A stretch of 38,964 nucleotides of DNA from a virus. Under the pieces are notes generated by a model. It was not told the DNA's origin. It worked only from the letters and a program-made list of their open reading frames with translations, and did no database searches. A program made the position numbers and the translations under genes. Positions within the stretch are counted from its first letter, which is position 1. Each line of letters begins with the position of its first letter. Shown one piece after another: positions 27,267-36,985 of this stretch. The stretch is taken from the IMG/VR virus record IMGVR_UViG_3300036766_000289, positions 1 through 38,964 of that record; one strand, given 5' to 3'.

Positions 27267-29548
27267 TGGCTGGATATACCCCTCTAAAGATAGCAGGCAA
27301 TACCACAGGCTTAGTGAAATACCGTGAGGAATTTCTCTTGCCTGATGATGCTTATCCAGTTTTAGAGAATGCTTTTGTATGGAGGGAGAGGATCAAGCGC
27401 AAGCAGGGATTCGAACTACTAGCTAGATTGCGTCGTGTCCTAACCACTCTTTCGCTCGGAAATACGGTTGGAGCCCAAACGACCTATACGTACGCTGACA
27501 TATTCGCCTCTTTCATTCCACCTGTTGCCGCAGCTCAAACAAATAAAGGCATTGAGCCAGGTTCATTGATAATCACGATAGGTGCCCCTGATGCCGCCAC
27601 ATTCACAGATAATGGCCTAGGAGGCTTTATCGTGACTGGTGTAGGGGTATCGGCTGGCTCTACAATAAATTACTCAACAGGGGCCGTAACGATCAAGGTA
27701 ACAGCGGCCGGTGGTGGTGGAGCTATAACTGCCAACATTAATTATTTTCCTAACCTACCTGTAATGGGCCTCCGATCCCGTGAAATTGCTGCTACCAATA
27801 ATGAAGAGATGGTGGCTTTTGATCAAGTCTATGCCTATAGAATTTCTTCCGGATCATTCGTTGAATTCCTTCCTGGAACCACTTGGACAGGCTCAAACTC
27901 CGATTTCTTTTGGTCGACCAATTATTGGGTCGGCGATGCTAACAGGAAAATATTTTGGGTGACCAATTTCATCGATCCAATCCGTTACACTAACGGAATA
28001 GCCGCCACGAACTGGGTCAACTTCTCCCCTACGATCAATGCGGCAGCCGGAGTGCTAGTAAATGCTCTTGTCATGTTGCCCTTCAGAGGCCGTATGGTGG
28101 TCTTTAACACGAAAGAGTCGGATGGCGATCATCCTAACCGTATTCGATGGGCTGCTATTGGTAACCCATTTACTGTCGTAAGCCCTATTGTGACCGTAGT
28201 TAGTGCTACAGCATGGCGCGATGATATACGCGGAAAGGGGGGCTTCCTAGACATACCTACGAACGAGGATATCATTACCGTAGGATTCGTAAGAGATAAC
28301 CTTGTAATATACTGTGAACGGTCTACCTGGCAACTTCGCTATACTGGCCGTTCCATTGCTCCATTCCAAATCGAGAAAGTTAACTCAGAGCTAGGTGTAG
28401 AGAGTACTTTTAGCGGTATTCAATTTGACACTTCGCTCGTAGGAATAGGTGACAAGGGTGTTGTCGAGTGTGATAGCTATAAAAGCGAAAGGATCGATAT
28501 AAAAATCGTTGACCTAGTTATCGATGACATTAGCAATGCTAATAATGGAACGCAGCGCGTACATGGTATCCGTGACTTCCAACAACGATTGGCCTTCTGG
28601 ATATATCCTTACGCAGCTAGCAACGGAACTTTTCCCGATCGTCGCCTAGTCTATAACTATGAAAATGACTCCTGGGCTATCTTTACAGACTCTTTGACGG
28701 CTTTAGGAACCTTTCAGCCTACGACATCGAGGAAATGGAACGATCAGCCGACATTGCCTTGGAGAGATGCGAATTTTAGCTGGCTGAATAGACCCTCTCT
28801 ATTCCCTTCGATCATGGGTGGCAATCAACAGGGATTTGTCCTCTACCTAGACTCTCAGACCACTAATGAAGAAAGTCTCTACATTCAAAATATCACAGGA
28901 AACACCACGACTTCAACCGTCATTACAAGCCCCGATCACAACCTACAGACTGGGCAAGTCATATCCATCCTAAACATACCTGTAGGTACACCTTTTGCCT
29001 CTTCACTCAATGGTGTAGTTTTTGGTGTAACCGTTACCTCATCGAGCCAATTCTACATTCAGCAATATAATCCAGCTACTGGACAATTTGATCTTGTTCA
29101 ACTAGATGCCCCTGCCACCTATGTAGGAGGGGGGAATATTCGTGTGAGAGACAACTTTAGCATCCAGAGCAAGAAATTCAATCACATGGATGAGGGAAAG
29201 CAATATCAACTCGGATATATAGATATTCTCTTCGCAGATAGCCCTGACGGGGTTATTTCATTGAATATATACAATGATTATACCGAGCAAGTTTCTAACA
29301 CAAACCCTCTAAACAGCAATGACGACACGTTTTTCAATCAGATTGTAGAAACATCCGCTTCTAGCGGTGTTGTAGGTGGTACAAAGAATTGGAAGCGGGT
29401 ATTTTGTCCCACCAACTCAAACTTTGTTACGATAGAGTGGACCTTAAATAATGAGCAAATGTCCAATCAATGCCAAGAGTCCGACGTCCAAATTGACGCA
29501 CAGGTCATTTGGAGTCGAGTAGGCGGAAGATTAGGAATAACCCAATAG
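27266..29548 (+). CDS. Tail hub/packaged DNA stabilisation protein (P22 gp10-like), 760 aa
   Basis: The ATG at 27266 overlaps the previous TAA. The protein has a beta-propeller-like run (V-Y-A-Y-R, F-F-W-S-T-N-Y-W, N-R-I-R-W-A-A-I-G) and, near residue 560, an S-P-D-H-N-L-Q-T-G-Q-V-I-S-I segment of FCCH type. Size and order fit P22 gp10-like tail hubs that close the portal after packaging. Confidence 0.8.
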   Translation: MAGYTPLKIAGNTTGLVKYREEFLLPDDAYPVLENAFVWRERIKRKQGFELLARLRRVLTTLSLGNTVGAQTTYTYADIFASFIPPVAAAQTNKGIEPGSLIITIGAPDAATFTDNGLGGFIVTGVGVSAGSTINYSTGAVTIKVTAAGGGGAITANINYFPNLPVMGLRSREIAATNNEEMVAFDQVYAYRISSGSFVEFLPGTTWTGSNSDFFWSTNYWVGDANRKIFWVTNFIDPIRYTNGIAATNWVNFSPTINAAAGVLVNALVMLPFRGRMVVFNTKESDGDHPNRIRWAAIGNPFTVVSPIVTVVSATAWRDDIRGKGGFLDIPTNEDIITVGFVRDNLVIYCERSTWQLRYTGRSIAPFQIEKVNSELGVESTFSGIQFDTSLVGIGDKGVVECDSYKSERIDIKIVDLVIDDISNANNGTQRVHGIRDFQQRLAFWIYPYAASNGTFPDRRLVYNYENDSWAIFTDSLTALGTFQPTTSRKWNDQPTLPWRDANFSWLNRPSLFPSIMGGNQQGFVLYLDSQTTNEESLYIQNITGNTTTSTVITSPDHNLQTGQVISILNIPVGTPFASSLNGVVFGVTVTSSSQFYIQQYNPATGQFDLVQLDAPATYVGGGNIRVRDNFSIQSKKFNHMDEGKQYQLGYIDILFADSPDGVISLNIYNDYTEQVSNTNPLNSNDDTFFNQIVETSASSGVVGGTKNWKRVFCPTNSNFVTIEWTLNNEQMSNQCQESDVQIDAQVIWSRVGGRLGITQ

Positions 29549-29555
29549 GTAAATT

Positions 29556-30182
29556 ATGGCTTATCAAACGACTAAACCGGCCCCCAACGATAACCTGGAC
29601 GTATCGGTCACCGATATCCAGGGGAATTTTTCAACAGCCAACACTGTCATTGGGATTAATCATTATCCTTTCGATGATCTAACGGCAAATGTAGGTAAGC
29701 ATAAATTTGTTGACATGCCTAAACTTGCTTCTGTACCAACTATTGCATCGGGTGATGGAGGTCTTTACACCAAAACTGCTGGTGAGACAAATATATTTTA
29801 CACACCTGATGCTAGTGGAAAAGAGTTTCAGATCACAAGAACGATTTCTACGGCTACTGAACAGGCAAGATTTGGAACATTTACCGCAATGCCAGGTCCC
29901 CCAGCTGGTCAAACACCAAATTATGGATGGACATTTTTGCCGGGTGGATTGCTTTTTCAATATGGAACGCTCACAGGAACCATTGGGACAACTGGCCTAA
30001 TAACCTTTCCTGTGCCCTTTACAACAGGTTTTTACAGTTTAACTATAAGTGTACAAAGAAATACACCAACCGATTCGAGGGTATCTATCAGCACAGCTAT
30101 TCCACCAACAGCGACAGCTTTTACCTATGTTATCACAACTACTGGTGCCACCTCACTTTACTGGATGGCGATAGGCAAATGA
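29556..30182 (+). CDS. Tail protein with gp53-like C-terminal domain, 208 aa
   Basis: Short N-terminal part, then Y-G-W-T-F-L-P-G-G-L-L-F-Q-Y-G-T near residue 125 and an F-P-V-P-F...Y-W-M-A-I-G-K end, the signature of the gp53-like fibre C-terminal domain. Probably a short tail fibre or tail tip. Its end overlaps the next ATG (ATGA). Confidence 0.7.
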   Translation: MAYQTTKPAPNDNLDVSVTDIQGNFSTANTVIGINHYPFDDLTANVGKHKFVDMPKLASVPTIASGDGGLYTKTAGETNIFYTPDASGKEFQITRTISTATEQARFGTFTAMPGPPAGQTPNYGWTFLPGGLLFQYGTLTGTIGTTGLITFPVPFTTGFYSLTISVQRNTPTDSRVSISTAIPPTATAFTYVITTTGATSLYWMAIGK

Positions 30183-30658
30183 CATCACAAACAAGCCAAG
30201 AATTCGAAAGTTACGTACCGGTATACGATGCAATCCCGGAGAAATGGGAAGATGCTCAGCCCTTCTTAGTCGAAACACTCAAGAAGATCTCGAACGCTGT
30301 CAATACGCGGGAAATAGGTTGGCTCTTGGATGAGGAGCTTTTGAGTGGCAAGGCTTTTATTCCTGTGGCTATTCCAGCCGGTGATGCAAGTCCTCAACAG
30401 TTTAGATCAGTGTTGAGAAAGGTAATCGATTGCAGCCCATTGGTGGCGGGATTGAATGCTGGAGTGGCTCACAATATAACGGTAGATAATCGCTTTACCC
30501 TGATCGATATGTGGGTAGCTGGTACGAATTCTGGCACTTTAACGGCATTAGTGATAAACGGAAATGATGTGGTGCTAAGTGCCACGAACATAACGATAAC
30601 ATCGCCACAAGCCTTTGACAGGGCATTTGCGATAGTAGAATATATACAGGAGATTTGA
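30179..30658 (+). CDS. Conserved tail-module protein, 159 aa
   Basis: I take the ATGA overlap as start (M-T-S-Q-T-S-Q-E-F); a longer frame would lie antiphase inside the previous gene. D-A-I-P-E-K-W-E-D-A-Q-P-F-L-V-E-T-L-K-K-I-S-N and N-A-V-N-T-R-E-I-G-W-L-L-D-E-E lead into a beta domain (V-A-H-N-I-T-V-D). Looks conserved; the role is not known. Confidence 0.65.
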   Translation: MTSQTSQEFESYVPVYDAIPEKWEDAQPFLVETLKKISNAVNTREIGWLLDEELLSGKAFIPVAIPAGDASPQQFRSVLRKVIDCSPLVAGLNAGVAHNITVDNRFTLIDMWVAGTNSGTLTALVINGNDVVLSATNITITSPQAFDRAFAIVEYIQEI

Positions 30659-30659
30659 T

Positions 30660-31268
30660 ATGGGATGGTTAGATGCTTTAGGTGAGTCGGTCTTTGGAAA
30701 AGAAGAGAAGAACTACCAACAGTCTACGCTAAATAAGGGCCAACGTGGCCTCCACAAGCAATATTTACAAGCTCTTCAATCTCCAGGAACTGGCGGGGCT
30801 TTTGGCACAACTGCTGATTATTATCGAGATCTCTTGAGCGATAACCCACAGGATTTACAAGCTTTTGCAGCTCCTCAACAACGACAATTCAATGAAGAGA
30901 CAATCCCAGGTCTGTCGGAGCAATTCGCTGGTATGGGCTCTGGAGGGCTATCCTCAAGTGGTTTTAGAAACGCAGCCGTAAGCGCTGGGACAGATCTTAA
31001 CGAAAGGCTAGGAGCTATGAGAGCTCAGCTTAGGCAATCAGGCGCACAAGGACTTCAGAGCTTAGCTCAGGGGGCATTTAATCCTGTTCAAGAGAATATT
31101 GTTCGGCCTGCTACTGGCGGCTTGCTACAAGGTCTTGCAAGTGGTGCAGGTCAGGGTTTGGCTGCTTATGCCACCGGTGGAATGGGAGGAGGTGGAGTAG
31201 CCAGTTCAGCTCAACAAGGCAATAAGAATATTCAGCTCATGAATCAAGCTAACAACACGAGAGGCTAA
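30660..31268 (+). CDS. Internal virion/DNA ejection protein 1, 202 aa
   Basis: GGAG before the ATG. Gln/Ala/Gly-rich helical protein with G-S-G-G-L-S-S-S-G-F-R-N-A and a C-terminal Gly-rich segment that may be membrane-active (L-A-S-G-A-G-Q-G-L-A-A-Y-A-T-G-G). Position in a series of three matches P22 gp7/gp20/gp16-type ejection proteins. Confidence 0.65.
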   Translation: MGWLDALGESVFGKEEKNYQQSTLNKGQRGLHKQYLQALQSPGTGGAFGTTADYYRDLLSDNPQDLQAFAAPQQRQFNEETIPGLSEQFAGMGSGGLSSSGFRNAAVSAGTDLNERLGAMRAQLRQSGAQGLQSLAQGAFNPVQENIVRPATGGLLQGLASGAGQGLAAYATGGMGGGGVASSAQQGNKNIQLMNQANNTRG

Positions 31269-31270
31269 CC

Positions 31271-32536
31271 ATGGTTCAAGTTATCGAGCAATCCGATAGA
31301 TTCGGGAAAATTGGAAAAGCCTTCGGAGAAGGTCTTGGGGCACAGATTCCTAAAGAGGTAGAGCGTAGCAGGCTATCAAAAGGGCTACAGCAATTTGAGC
31401 AACAGAGTGCTAATTTGACGCCTATACAGCAGCTTACACGTCTTTCTGCTATTCCAGGAATTACCCCTCAGATGATTCAATCATTTGGTGAACTCGGTAG
31501 GCAGCAAGCAAAAGGACAAGCCCTTAAAGATATCCAGCAGCAGGAAAATGCTCCTAGACCTTCACCATTTCCATCCAATCAACCTGGAAAAGCACAAGCA
31601 CCTAGTGAAGTACCTTCTTTAACAAAAGAAGAGCCTTTTGCAGCCGCTCAGGAGGGCTATATACCTCCTACGCAAAAAGAAGTTCTAACAATGGCAGGAC
31701 AGCAATATAATGAGAATCCAGCCTTGTTTAACAACGATCCTCAAAAAGCTATTGATTTCGTTGAACAAGGTGTTAAGCGAGATGCTGATAGAGCCGCTGC
31801 TTTTCAAGCTAAACATGAAAACCTTTCCAATATACAAGATACTGTCATAAGTCGACTTGGCAAACATGCTCAAGGATTAGGCGTGCAAATACCTTCAAAT
31901 ACATACAGTAAGATTGAAGATAAGGCTATTCAAGCAACGAAACCTAAGAGTGAGGGTGGACGTGGTCTTACTGAACAACAGGCTATGAAGGAATATGGAA
32001 AAGAACTTGACTCAGTATCTAGAGACTATAAAGATCTAGAAAACAACATTGGAGATTGGTCAATTGTCACTAGGCCAGCAGAAAGAACTCTTAGAAGCTA
32101 TAATAATCTTCAAGAGAACTTTGAAAAAAGAGGAGATCTTGAAAACTTTGCCGACTCAATTATAGCAAAAAATAAAGTATCTCCTGATTTTGCTTATGCT
32201 GTAGCCTATCCATTAAAAAAACAAAAAGACCTAAATAGTTATTTTTCCAAATTAGCGCCTATACATAAGACACGTAGTGAAGATCCAGTTTCGGAGACCG
32301 AAAGGATAGCACCTGATATTGCATCCAAAATAACTGATTACACTAGTCCTTTAGGATTAGCTTATGAATTAGATAAACGAGGTTATGATGCTGAAACCTT
32401 CCTAAAGTATGTCACAGACAACAGAGAAGAATTGAATCTTAGAGAAAATCAGATAAGACAACTTTCTAAGCCAAGAAACGTTGCGAGAACTCTCAATGAT
32501 TGGTGGCTACAATCCTTTACCGGACTAGGTGAATAA
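31271..32536 (+). CDS. Internal virion/DNA ejection protein 2, 421 aa
   Basis: Entirely helical with Gln-rich parts (F-E-Q-Q-S-A-N-L-T-P-I-Q-Q) and a proline-rich disordered stretch near residues 95-125. No enzyme motif such as a transglycosylase is seen. Probably ejected to form the DNA conduit. GAGG six bases before the ATG. Confidence 0.6.
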   Translation: MVQVIEQSDRFGKIGKAFGEGLGAQIPKEVERSRLSKGLQQFEQQSANLTPIQQLTRLSAIPGITPQMIQSFGELGRQQAKGQALKDIQQQENAPRPSPFPSNQPGKAQAPSEVPSLTKEEPFAAAQEGYIPPTQKEVLTMAGQQYNENPALFNNDPQKAIDFVEQGVKRDADRAAAFQAKHENLSNIQDTVISRLGKHAQGLGVQIPSNTYSKIEDKAIQATKPKSEGGRGLTEQQAMKEYGKELDSVSRDYKDLENNIGDWSIVTRPAERTLRSYNNLQENFEKRGDLENFADSIIAKNKVSPDFAYAVAYPLKKQKDLNSYFSKLAPIHKTRSEDPVSETERIAPDIASKITDYTSPLGLAYELDKRGYDAETFLKYVTDNREELNLRENQIRQLSKPRNVARTLNDWWLQSFTGLGE

Positions 32537-32537
32537 C

Positions 32538-33179
32538 ATGCAACCTTATCAAAGTGCTTCAGAAGAAATTAGAAGACAAGGCGAACTTCCAATAAAGGCT
32601 GCTGGAGCTGTTGGATCTCTAGCAGCATCTACTTATGGAGGAGGGCTGATCTTAAATAAGGTCTTGCCTCTTCTTAGCAAATATATCCCTCAAGATATAG
32701 CCATAAAGGGTTTATCAAAAATCGATACTCGTTTCGGAAAGTTCATCAATAAAGCGATGGCAGCAGGACAAACATTTGATCAGGTGAGAGATTTTATTGG
32801 TCAAAAGTCGGAGGCTGGAACAGAAAAAGAAGAGGCCGCCGCCCAAGATCCTTTCTTAGAGCTCTCTAACTATGACCCTAAATTGGCTGAAGGAGTACGC
32901 GGCATGCTTGAAAAAGGATGGACACCTGATAAATCCAACGAAATTGCTCACCTGAAATATGGCCCCTTCGCCAAACCTATCGCTCAGATGGAGAAGGACA
33001 AAGGCAAAAGCTTCATCAACATACTCAAGGAGCTCTTCGGTAAGGGAAAACAAGGTAAAGCCGCTTTACAGCCTCAGCAAGAACAGATGCAGGCACCACA
33101 GGGGCAAGGTCAACAACAGCCTCAAGGCGGCGGTGATCAAGCCCTCATGGCCGCCTTCCAAAAGATTATGCAAATGTAA
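32538..33179 (+). CDS. Internal virion/DNA ejection protein 3, 213 aa
   Basis: AGGTGA before the ATG at 32538 decides this start over a GTG nine bases earlier. A hydrophobic N-terminal stretch (A-A-G-A-V-G-S-L-A-A-S-T-Y-G-G-G-L-I-L) could insert into a membrane, and the end is Gln/Gly-rich. The stop overlaps the next ATG (TAATG). Confidence 0.6.
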   Translation: MQPYQSASEEIRRQGELPIKAAGAVGSLAASTYGGGLILNKVLPLLSKYIPQDIAIKGLSKIDTRFGKFINKAMAAGQTFDQVRDFIGQKSEAGTEKEEAAAQDPFLELSNYDPKLAEGVRGMLEKGWTPDKSNEIAHLKYGPFAKPIAQMEKDKGKSFINILKELFGKGKQGKAALQPQQEQMQAPQGQGQQQPQGGGDQALMAAFQKIMQM

Positions 33180-33652
33180 TGAACGAACAAGCCATCCAAG
33201 ACCTTAAAGCCGCTCTCCAGGAGATCATGCAGCTGATAACAGCTCGGGGTCAGCTCTCCGAAGAGATGAAAGGAATGCTCGCCCAGGTCATGGAGCATGT
33301 GGCGGGAAGAATACAGGAATTAAGAGCCGAAGGTGTGCCTGCAACCCCTTCAGAGCCCCCTTTGAACAAGGAAGGACCTTCCTCAAACGTTCATTCTTTT
33401 GGCTATGACCCAGAAAATGGAAAGCTGATGGTTAAGTTTCAAGGGAAATATCCTCAGGAAAATGGCCCTGTATACTCATATGGGGGCGTTCCTCAGGTTA
33501 TATTTGAGCTTTTCCGTAAGGGAGCCGTGCCGGCGAGGACCGATGGGCAAAATAAATGGGGCAAGTGGTGGAAGGGTAAAGTGCCCTCCCTTGGTGCTTC
33601 GCTTTACACGTTAATTAAAAATGGTGGATATCCTTACCAGAGAGTGGGATAA
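33179..33652 (+). CDS. KTSC-domain protein, 157 aa
   Basis: N-terminal helices, then from residue about 68: S-S-N-V-H-S-F-G-Y-D-P-E-N-G-K-L-M-V-K-F, P-V-Y-S-Y-G-G-V-P and a final G-A-S-L-Y-T-L-I-K, the order of the KTSC domain. The domain's role is unknown; it may bind nucleic acid. Ends the ejection gene group. Confidence 0.65.
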   Translation: MNEQAIQDLKAALQEIMQLITARGQLSEEMKGMLAQVMEHVAGRIQELRAEGVPATPSEPPLNKEGPSSNVHSFGYDPENGKLMVKFQGKYPQENGPVYSYGGVPQVIFELFRKGAVPARTDGQNKWGKWWKGKVPSLGASLYTLIKNGGYPYQRVG

Positions 33653-33686
33653 AAAACTTTCATTTTTTTAGTGCATTAAATGAAAG
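33651..33686 (-). terminator. Hairpin with T run on the minus strand
   Basis: CTTTCATTT (33657-33665) and AAATGAAAG (33678-33686) pair over nine bases, and the minus strand continues with six T. No minus gene ends here, so it may block antisense transcription or be a boundary between two operons. Confidence 0.45.
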
Positions 33687-33722
33687 AAAAAATTAGATTC
33701 AAAATTTAAATAGGAGCAATAT

Positions 33723-36386
33723 ATGCCATACAATTCAAATGACCCTCTAGGGTACCTGGGGATCAATGAATCCCAACAACCAGACTTTTTAGTCGCTCAA
33801 AGAGCGCCTACAACTAACGATCTTCAACCTCCAGGAACTCGTTGGCAAGATGCTAGCGCTTCAGGAAAGCCGATTTATGAAACGGTTGGAGCGGGTGTAT
33901 GGGATCTTGGCGGAAACGTGGCTGCTACTACTACCACAGCTGGTATTATTCGTATAGCTACTGTCGCGGAAGCGGCCGCAGGTATTCTGACAACGGTTGC
34001 AGTTAACCCAGCTGCTTTAGCTGCTCTCACACTAGCTGGAGCCGTAGAAACCTCCACAACAAATGAAGGTATCGTAAAGCTCTCTACCAACGCACAAGCG
34101 GTTGCAGGAACGGCTGGTGTGGCCGGTGGTAATCAATTAGCTGTTCAGCCATCGAACTTAGCCTCAGTATTTGCTGCTGCTCCAGCAATTGGAGGCACAA
34201 CCCCAGCGGCAGCCGTGTTTACAACACTAGGCTTTACTACCGCTACAGGTACAGCTGGGGGCACATGGGCCTCAGGTGGTACAGCAATCAGTATTGGTGC
34301 CGATGCTACAACAGACACGATTAACATCGGTACGGGAGCTGCCGCTAGAACGATTCATATTGGCGATTCGACACAAGCTAATCTCGTTACGGTTGGATCT
34401 GCTACAGGAGCTGCTGCGTTGACACTTAAAGCCGGGACAGGAAACTTTGTTTTCACTACAGGTACCTCGACAACATTTACTGTTGGCGCTGCTACCACGA
34501 CGGGAACATGGGCATTAGGCGGAACAGCTCAAACAGGCACGATCACCCTAGGTAGCTCGTCAGGGACGAATATCATTGCGATTGGTGATGGTGCAGGTCA
34601 AACGACCGTCAATATCTCTAACAGCAATACAGCCGGTGCCGTCAATGTAGGTGCTGCTTTAACGGGCGGTACGATCACAATCGGCGGTACAGCACAGACG
34701 GGAACTATGACTCTAGGTAGTTCGTCAGGCACTAATACGATGATTATCGCTGGTGGTGCCGGTATCACGACACTTCAGATTGCTAATGCTCAAGTAGGTG
34801 GTAGCGTCGCAGTAGGCGCAGGCATGACTACGGGAACGATCACAATCGGTGGTACCGCTCACAATAGTGCTACAGCCATTACACTCGGTTCATCTTCAGC
34901 TGCTTCGACTGTGATTATCCAAGGTGGGGCCGGTGCCTCAACTACCCTAATTGCCGGTGGAACCGCTGGAGCTAACGTTACCAGCATAAACAACGGTGCG
35001 ACAGCTGCTAACTCAACTGTAAACGTTCTCTCAGGTGCAGCATCAGCCGGAACACATGCCGTTAATATCTTCACTGGTAATGCTTCAGGCGGTACACAGA
35101 CGTTTAACCTAGCCACAGGCACTAATGCTGTAGCTATCAACATCGGTACGGGTACTACAGGGGTTAAGACGATTGCAATCGGCGGTACAGCCGCTAACGT
35201 CATCACTATCGGTAACACCCAGACAACAGGGTCCGTAGCTGTAGGTAATGCTCTTACCTCGGGAACGATCACCTTAGGCGGTACAGCAGGTACAGGATTG
35301 ATCACAATCGGGGGTGCTACTAACGCCACTGGTCAGACAGTCAGCATCAATAGCGGTGCTTCCATTGCCGGAACAAACATTGTTTCGATCCTTGCTGGAG
35401 CTACTCCTGCTGCAAGTCAGACGTTCAACCTGATGACAGGTGTCGGATCTGCTGGTACATACGCTGTCAATATCTTGACAGGTGCTTCGACAGGTACCAC
35501 ACAGACAGTTGCAGTTGGTACAGGATCAGCTAGAACCGACATTACACTAGGTGGTACCGGTGCTAACGTATTTGCAATCAACAACACGACCACAACGGGA
35601 ACTGTTGCTGTTGGTAACGCAATGACGACGGGTACGATCGCCTTAGGTGGAGCTTCTCAAACTGGTCTGATTACGATTGGTAAGTCGACTCTCGGTCAAA
35701 CGATTGGGATTAACAACGCTGCCTCAAACACCGTGGCAAACATTGTTTCTATCCTCAATGGTGCGACACCTGGCGCTGATAACACCCTGAATATCATGAA
35801 TGGTGCAGGTACAGCCGGTACACAAACGATCAATATGTTGGCTTCAGGTGCTACTAGAGCCGGTGCAGTCAATATCGCTACAGGTATCGCAGCTCATGCT
35901 GTGACGATCGGTCAGGTTACAACAACAGTAGCTGTCAACGGTCCTACAACCCTCACGCTGGCCTCTGGTGCAGCTACAGGCTTGACCGTTACTACAGCAG
36001 CCGGATCTGGAACCGCTTCATCGTTCACCTCAAGCGCTGTAACGGTCCCAGACATACTCTCAGCAGTGGGCGGTATCAAAGTAACGCCTACAGCAGTAGC
36101 AGCAGGAGCCACTCCTCAGACATGCAACAACAGACATGGTCAAGTGATCTTTAATACCGTTAGCATAGCTGCGGGGGCTGTTCAGGCGTTTGTAATCGCT
36201 AACAGCACAATCACAGGGGTAAACACTCAGATCATGTACTCTATGTATGGTGCTACAACAGGATCTGCGCCCGTTATCCAATCTGTTGCGAATGCCGCAG
36301 GACAATCAACGATCACTGTGATGAACGGCACAGGATTGACGACAACCACAGCAAACATCACATTTGTTTACTGGGTGATGAATTAA
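33723..36386 (+). CDS. Long repetitive tail fibre, 887 aa
   Basis: The largest gene. N terminus D-P-L-G-Y-L-G-I-N, then W-D-L-G-G-N-V-A and fibre-type blocks, then over 600 residues of Gly/Thr/Ala repeats with the core T-I-T-I-G-G-T-A-x-T-G and L-G-S-S-S-G-T-N, probably a triple beta-helix shaft. The last 100 residues (C-N-N-R-H-G-Q-V-I-F) form a distinct beta domain. AGGAGCAAT precedes the ATG. Likely the main fibre or tailspike shaft. Confidence 0.8.
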   Translation: MPYNSNDPLGYLGINESQQPDFLVAQRAPTTNDLQPPGTRWQDASASGKPIYETVGAGVWDLGGNVAATTTTAGIIRIATVAEAAAGILTTVAVNPAALAALTLAGAVETSTTNEGIVKLSTNAQAVAGTAGVAGGNQLAVQPSNLASVFAAAPAIGGTTPAAAVFTTLGFTTATGTAGGTWASGGTAISIGADATTDTINIGTGAAARTIHIGDSTQANLVTVGSATGAAALTLKAGTGNFVFTTGTSTTFTVGAATTTGTWALGGTAQTGTITLGSSSGTNIIAIGDGAGQTTVNISNSNTAGAVNVGAALTGGTITIGGTAQTGTMTLGSSSGTNTMIIAGGAGITTLQIANAQVGGSVAVGAGMTTGTITIGGTAHNSATAITLGSSSAASTVIIQGGAGASTTLIAGGTAGANVTSINNGATAANSTVNVLSGAASAGTHAVNIFTGNASGGTQTFNLATGTNAVAINIGTGTTGVKTIAIGGTAANVITIGNTQTTGSVAVGNALTSGTITLGGTAGTGLITIGGATNATGQTVSINSGASIAGTNIVSILAGATPAASQTFNLMTGVGSAGTYAVNILTGASTGTTQTVAVGTGSARTDITLGGTGANVFAINNTTTTGTVAVGNAMTTGTIALGGASQTGLITIGKSTLGQTIGINNAASNTVANIVSILNGATPGADNTLNIMNGAGTAGTQTINMLASGATRAGAVNIATGIAAHAVTIGQVTTTVAVNGPTTLTLASGAATGLTVTTAAGSGTASSFTSSAVTVPDILSAVGGIKVTPTAVAAGATPQTCNNRHGQVIFNTVSIAAGAVQAFVIANSTITGVNTQIMYSMYGATTGSAPVIQSVANAAGQSTITVMNGTGLTTTTANITFVYWVMN

Positions 36387-36397
36387 TCATTGACTGG

Positions 36398-36433
36398 AAA
36401 AAAAATGGGGTGTATTCCTACGAGGAAAACCCC
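36398..36433 (-). terminator. Minus-oriented terminator hairpin
   Basis: GGGGT and ACCCC (outer) and TTCC and GGAA (inner) pair around TACGA at 36407-36433; on the minus strand eight T follow after one A. It also lies just before the ribosome site of 36444. A second example of a T run facing against the late operon. Confidence 0.5.
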
Positions 36434-36443
36434 GGAGATATAT

Positions 36444-36647
36444 ATGTTGAAGCAAGTGATAGTTTTGGAAGTGGTAAAATCGGAGAAAGTTTTTAAGCTT
36501 GAACTCCCTACCACAACATATGGTGAACTTTATGATGTCTTGACAGAGATGAGACAATTTGTGATCAACAAGATCAACGAAGAAAATGAAGCCAAGAAAG
36601 AACAACCGAAAGAGGAACCGCCTGTAGAGGCAGTTAAGGAGACATAG
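36444..36647 (+). CDS. Small acidic-tailed protein, 67 aa
   Basis: GGAG six bases before the ATG; a TTG start earlier is less likely. A beta strand (V-I-V-L-E-V-V-K) then a helix and a Glu/Lys/Pro tail. Unknown; perhaps an assembly factor for the neighbouring fibres. Confidence 0.6.
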   Translation: MLKQVIVLEVVKSEKVFKLELPTTTYGELYDVLTEMRQFVINKINEENEAKKEQPKEEPPVEAVKET

Positions 36648-36985
36648 TGTCAGAACCTATTTCCAGTATGCAGTTAACATTCGGTACCGAGCTTTCATTA
36701 GCCGGTACCTCTTTAACGGGAGCAGCAGTTCTTGTTGGAACTCTTGTGGAGACTCCCTCGATCATCACCTTTATCAATGATACTGATCAGACTGTCTTTA
36801 TAGCCGACAACACCGGATCTACAAAGGGTTGGACTCTTGTGACAGGTAAGTCAGTTATCGTCGATTGTGTGACTAATAAAGGGGTTCAAGCAGCTTTTCT
36901 TGGATTTAGGAAAGGTACAAAGTTTTATGCCACAGGTCCTGTAGGAACTGGAACTTTTAGAATAGGAGTTCTAACCGCAGAATGA
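36647..36985 (+). CDS. Small beta-rich virion protein, 112 aa
   Basis: GTG start overlapping the previous TAG (TAGTG). Beta strands with F-I-N-D-T-D-Q-T-V-F-I-A and W-T-L-V-T-G-K-S-V. No family recognised; a structural role is inferred from the neighbours. Confidence 0.6.
   Translation: MSEPISSMQLTFGTELSLAGTSLTGAAVLVGTLVETPSIITFINDTDQTVFIADNTGSTKGWTLVTGKSVIVDCVTNKGVQAAFLGFRKGTKFYATGPVGTGTFRIGVLTAE

Noticed and set aside
34859-35329. 156-aa Val/Pro-rich minus frame inside the long fibre gene
   Set aside because: Arises from repeated GGT/ACA codons on the other strand; no start signals and biased composition.
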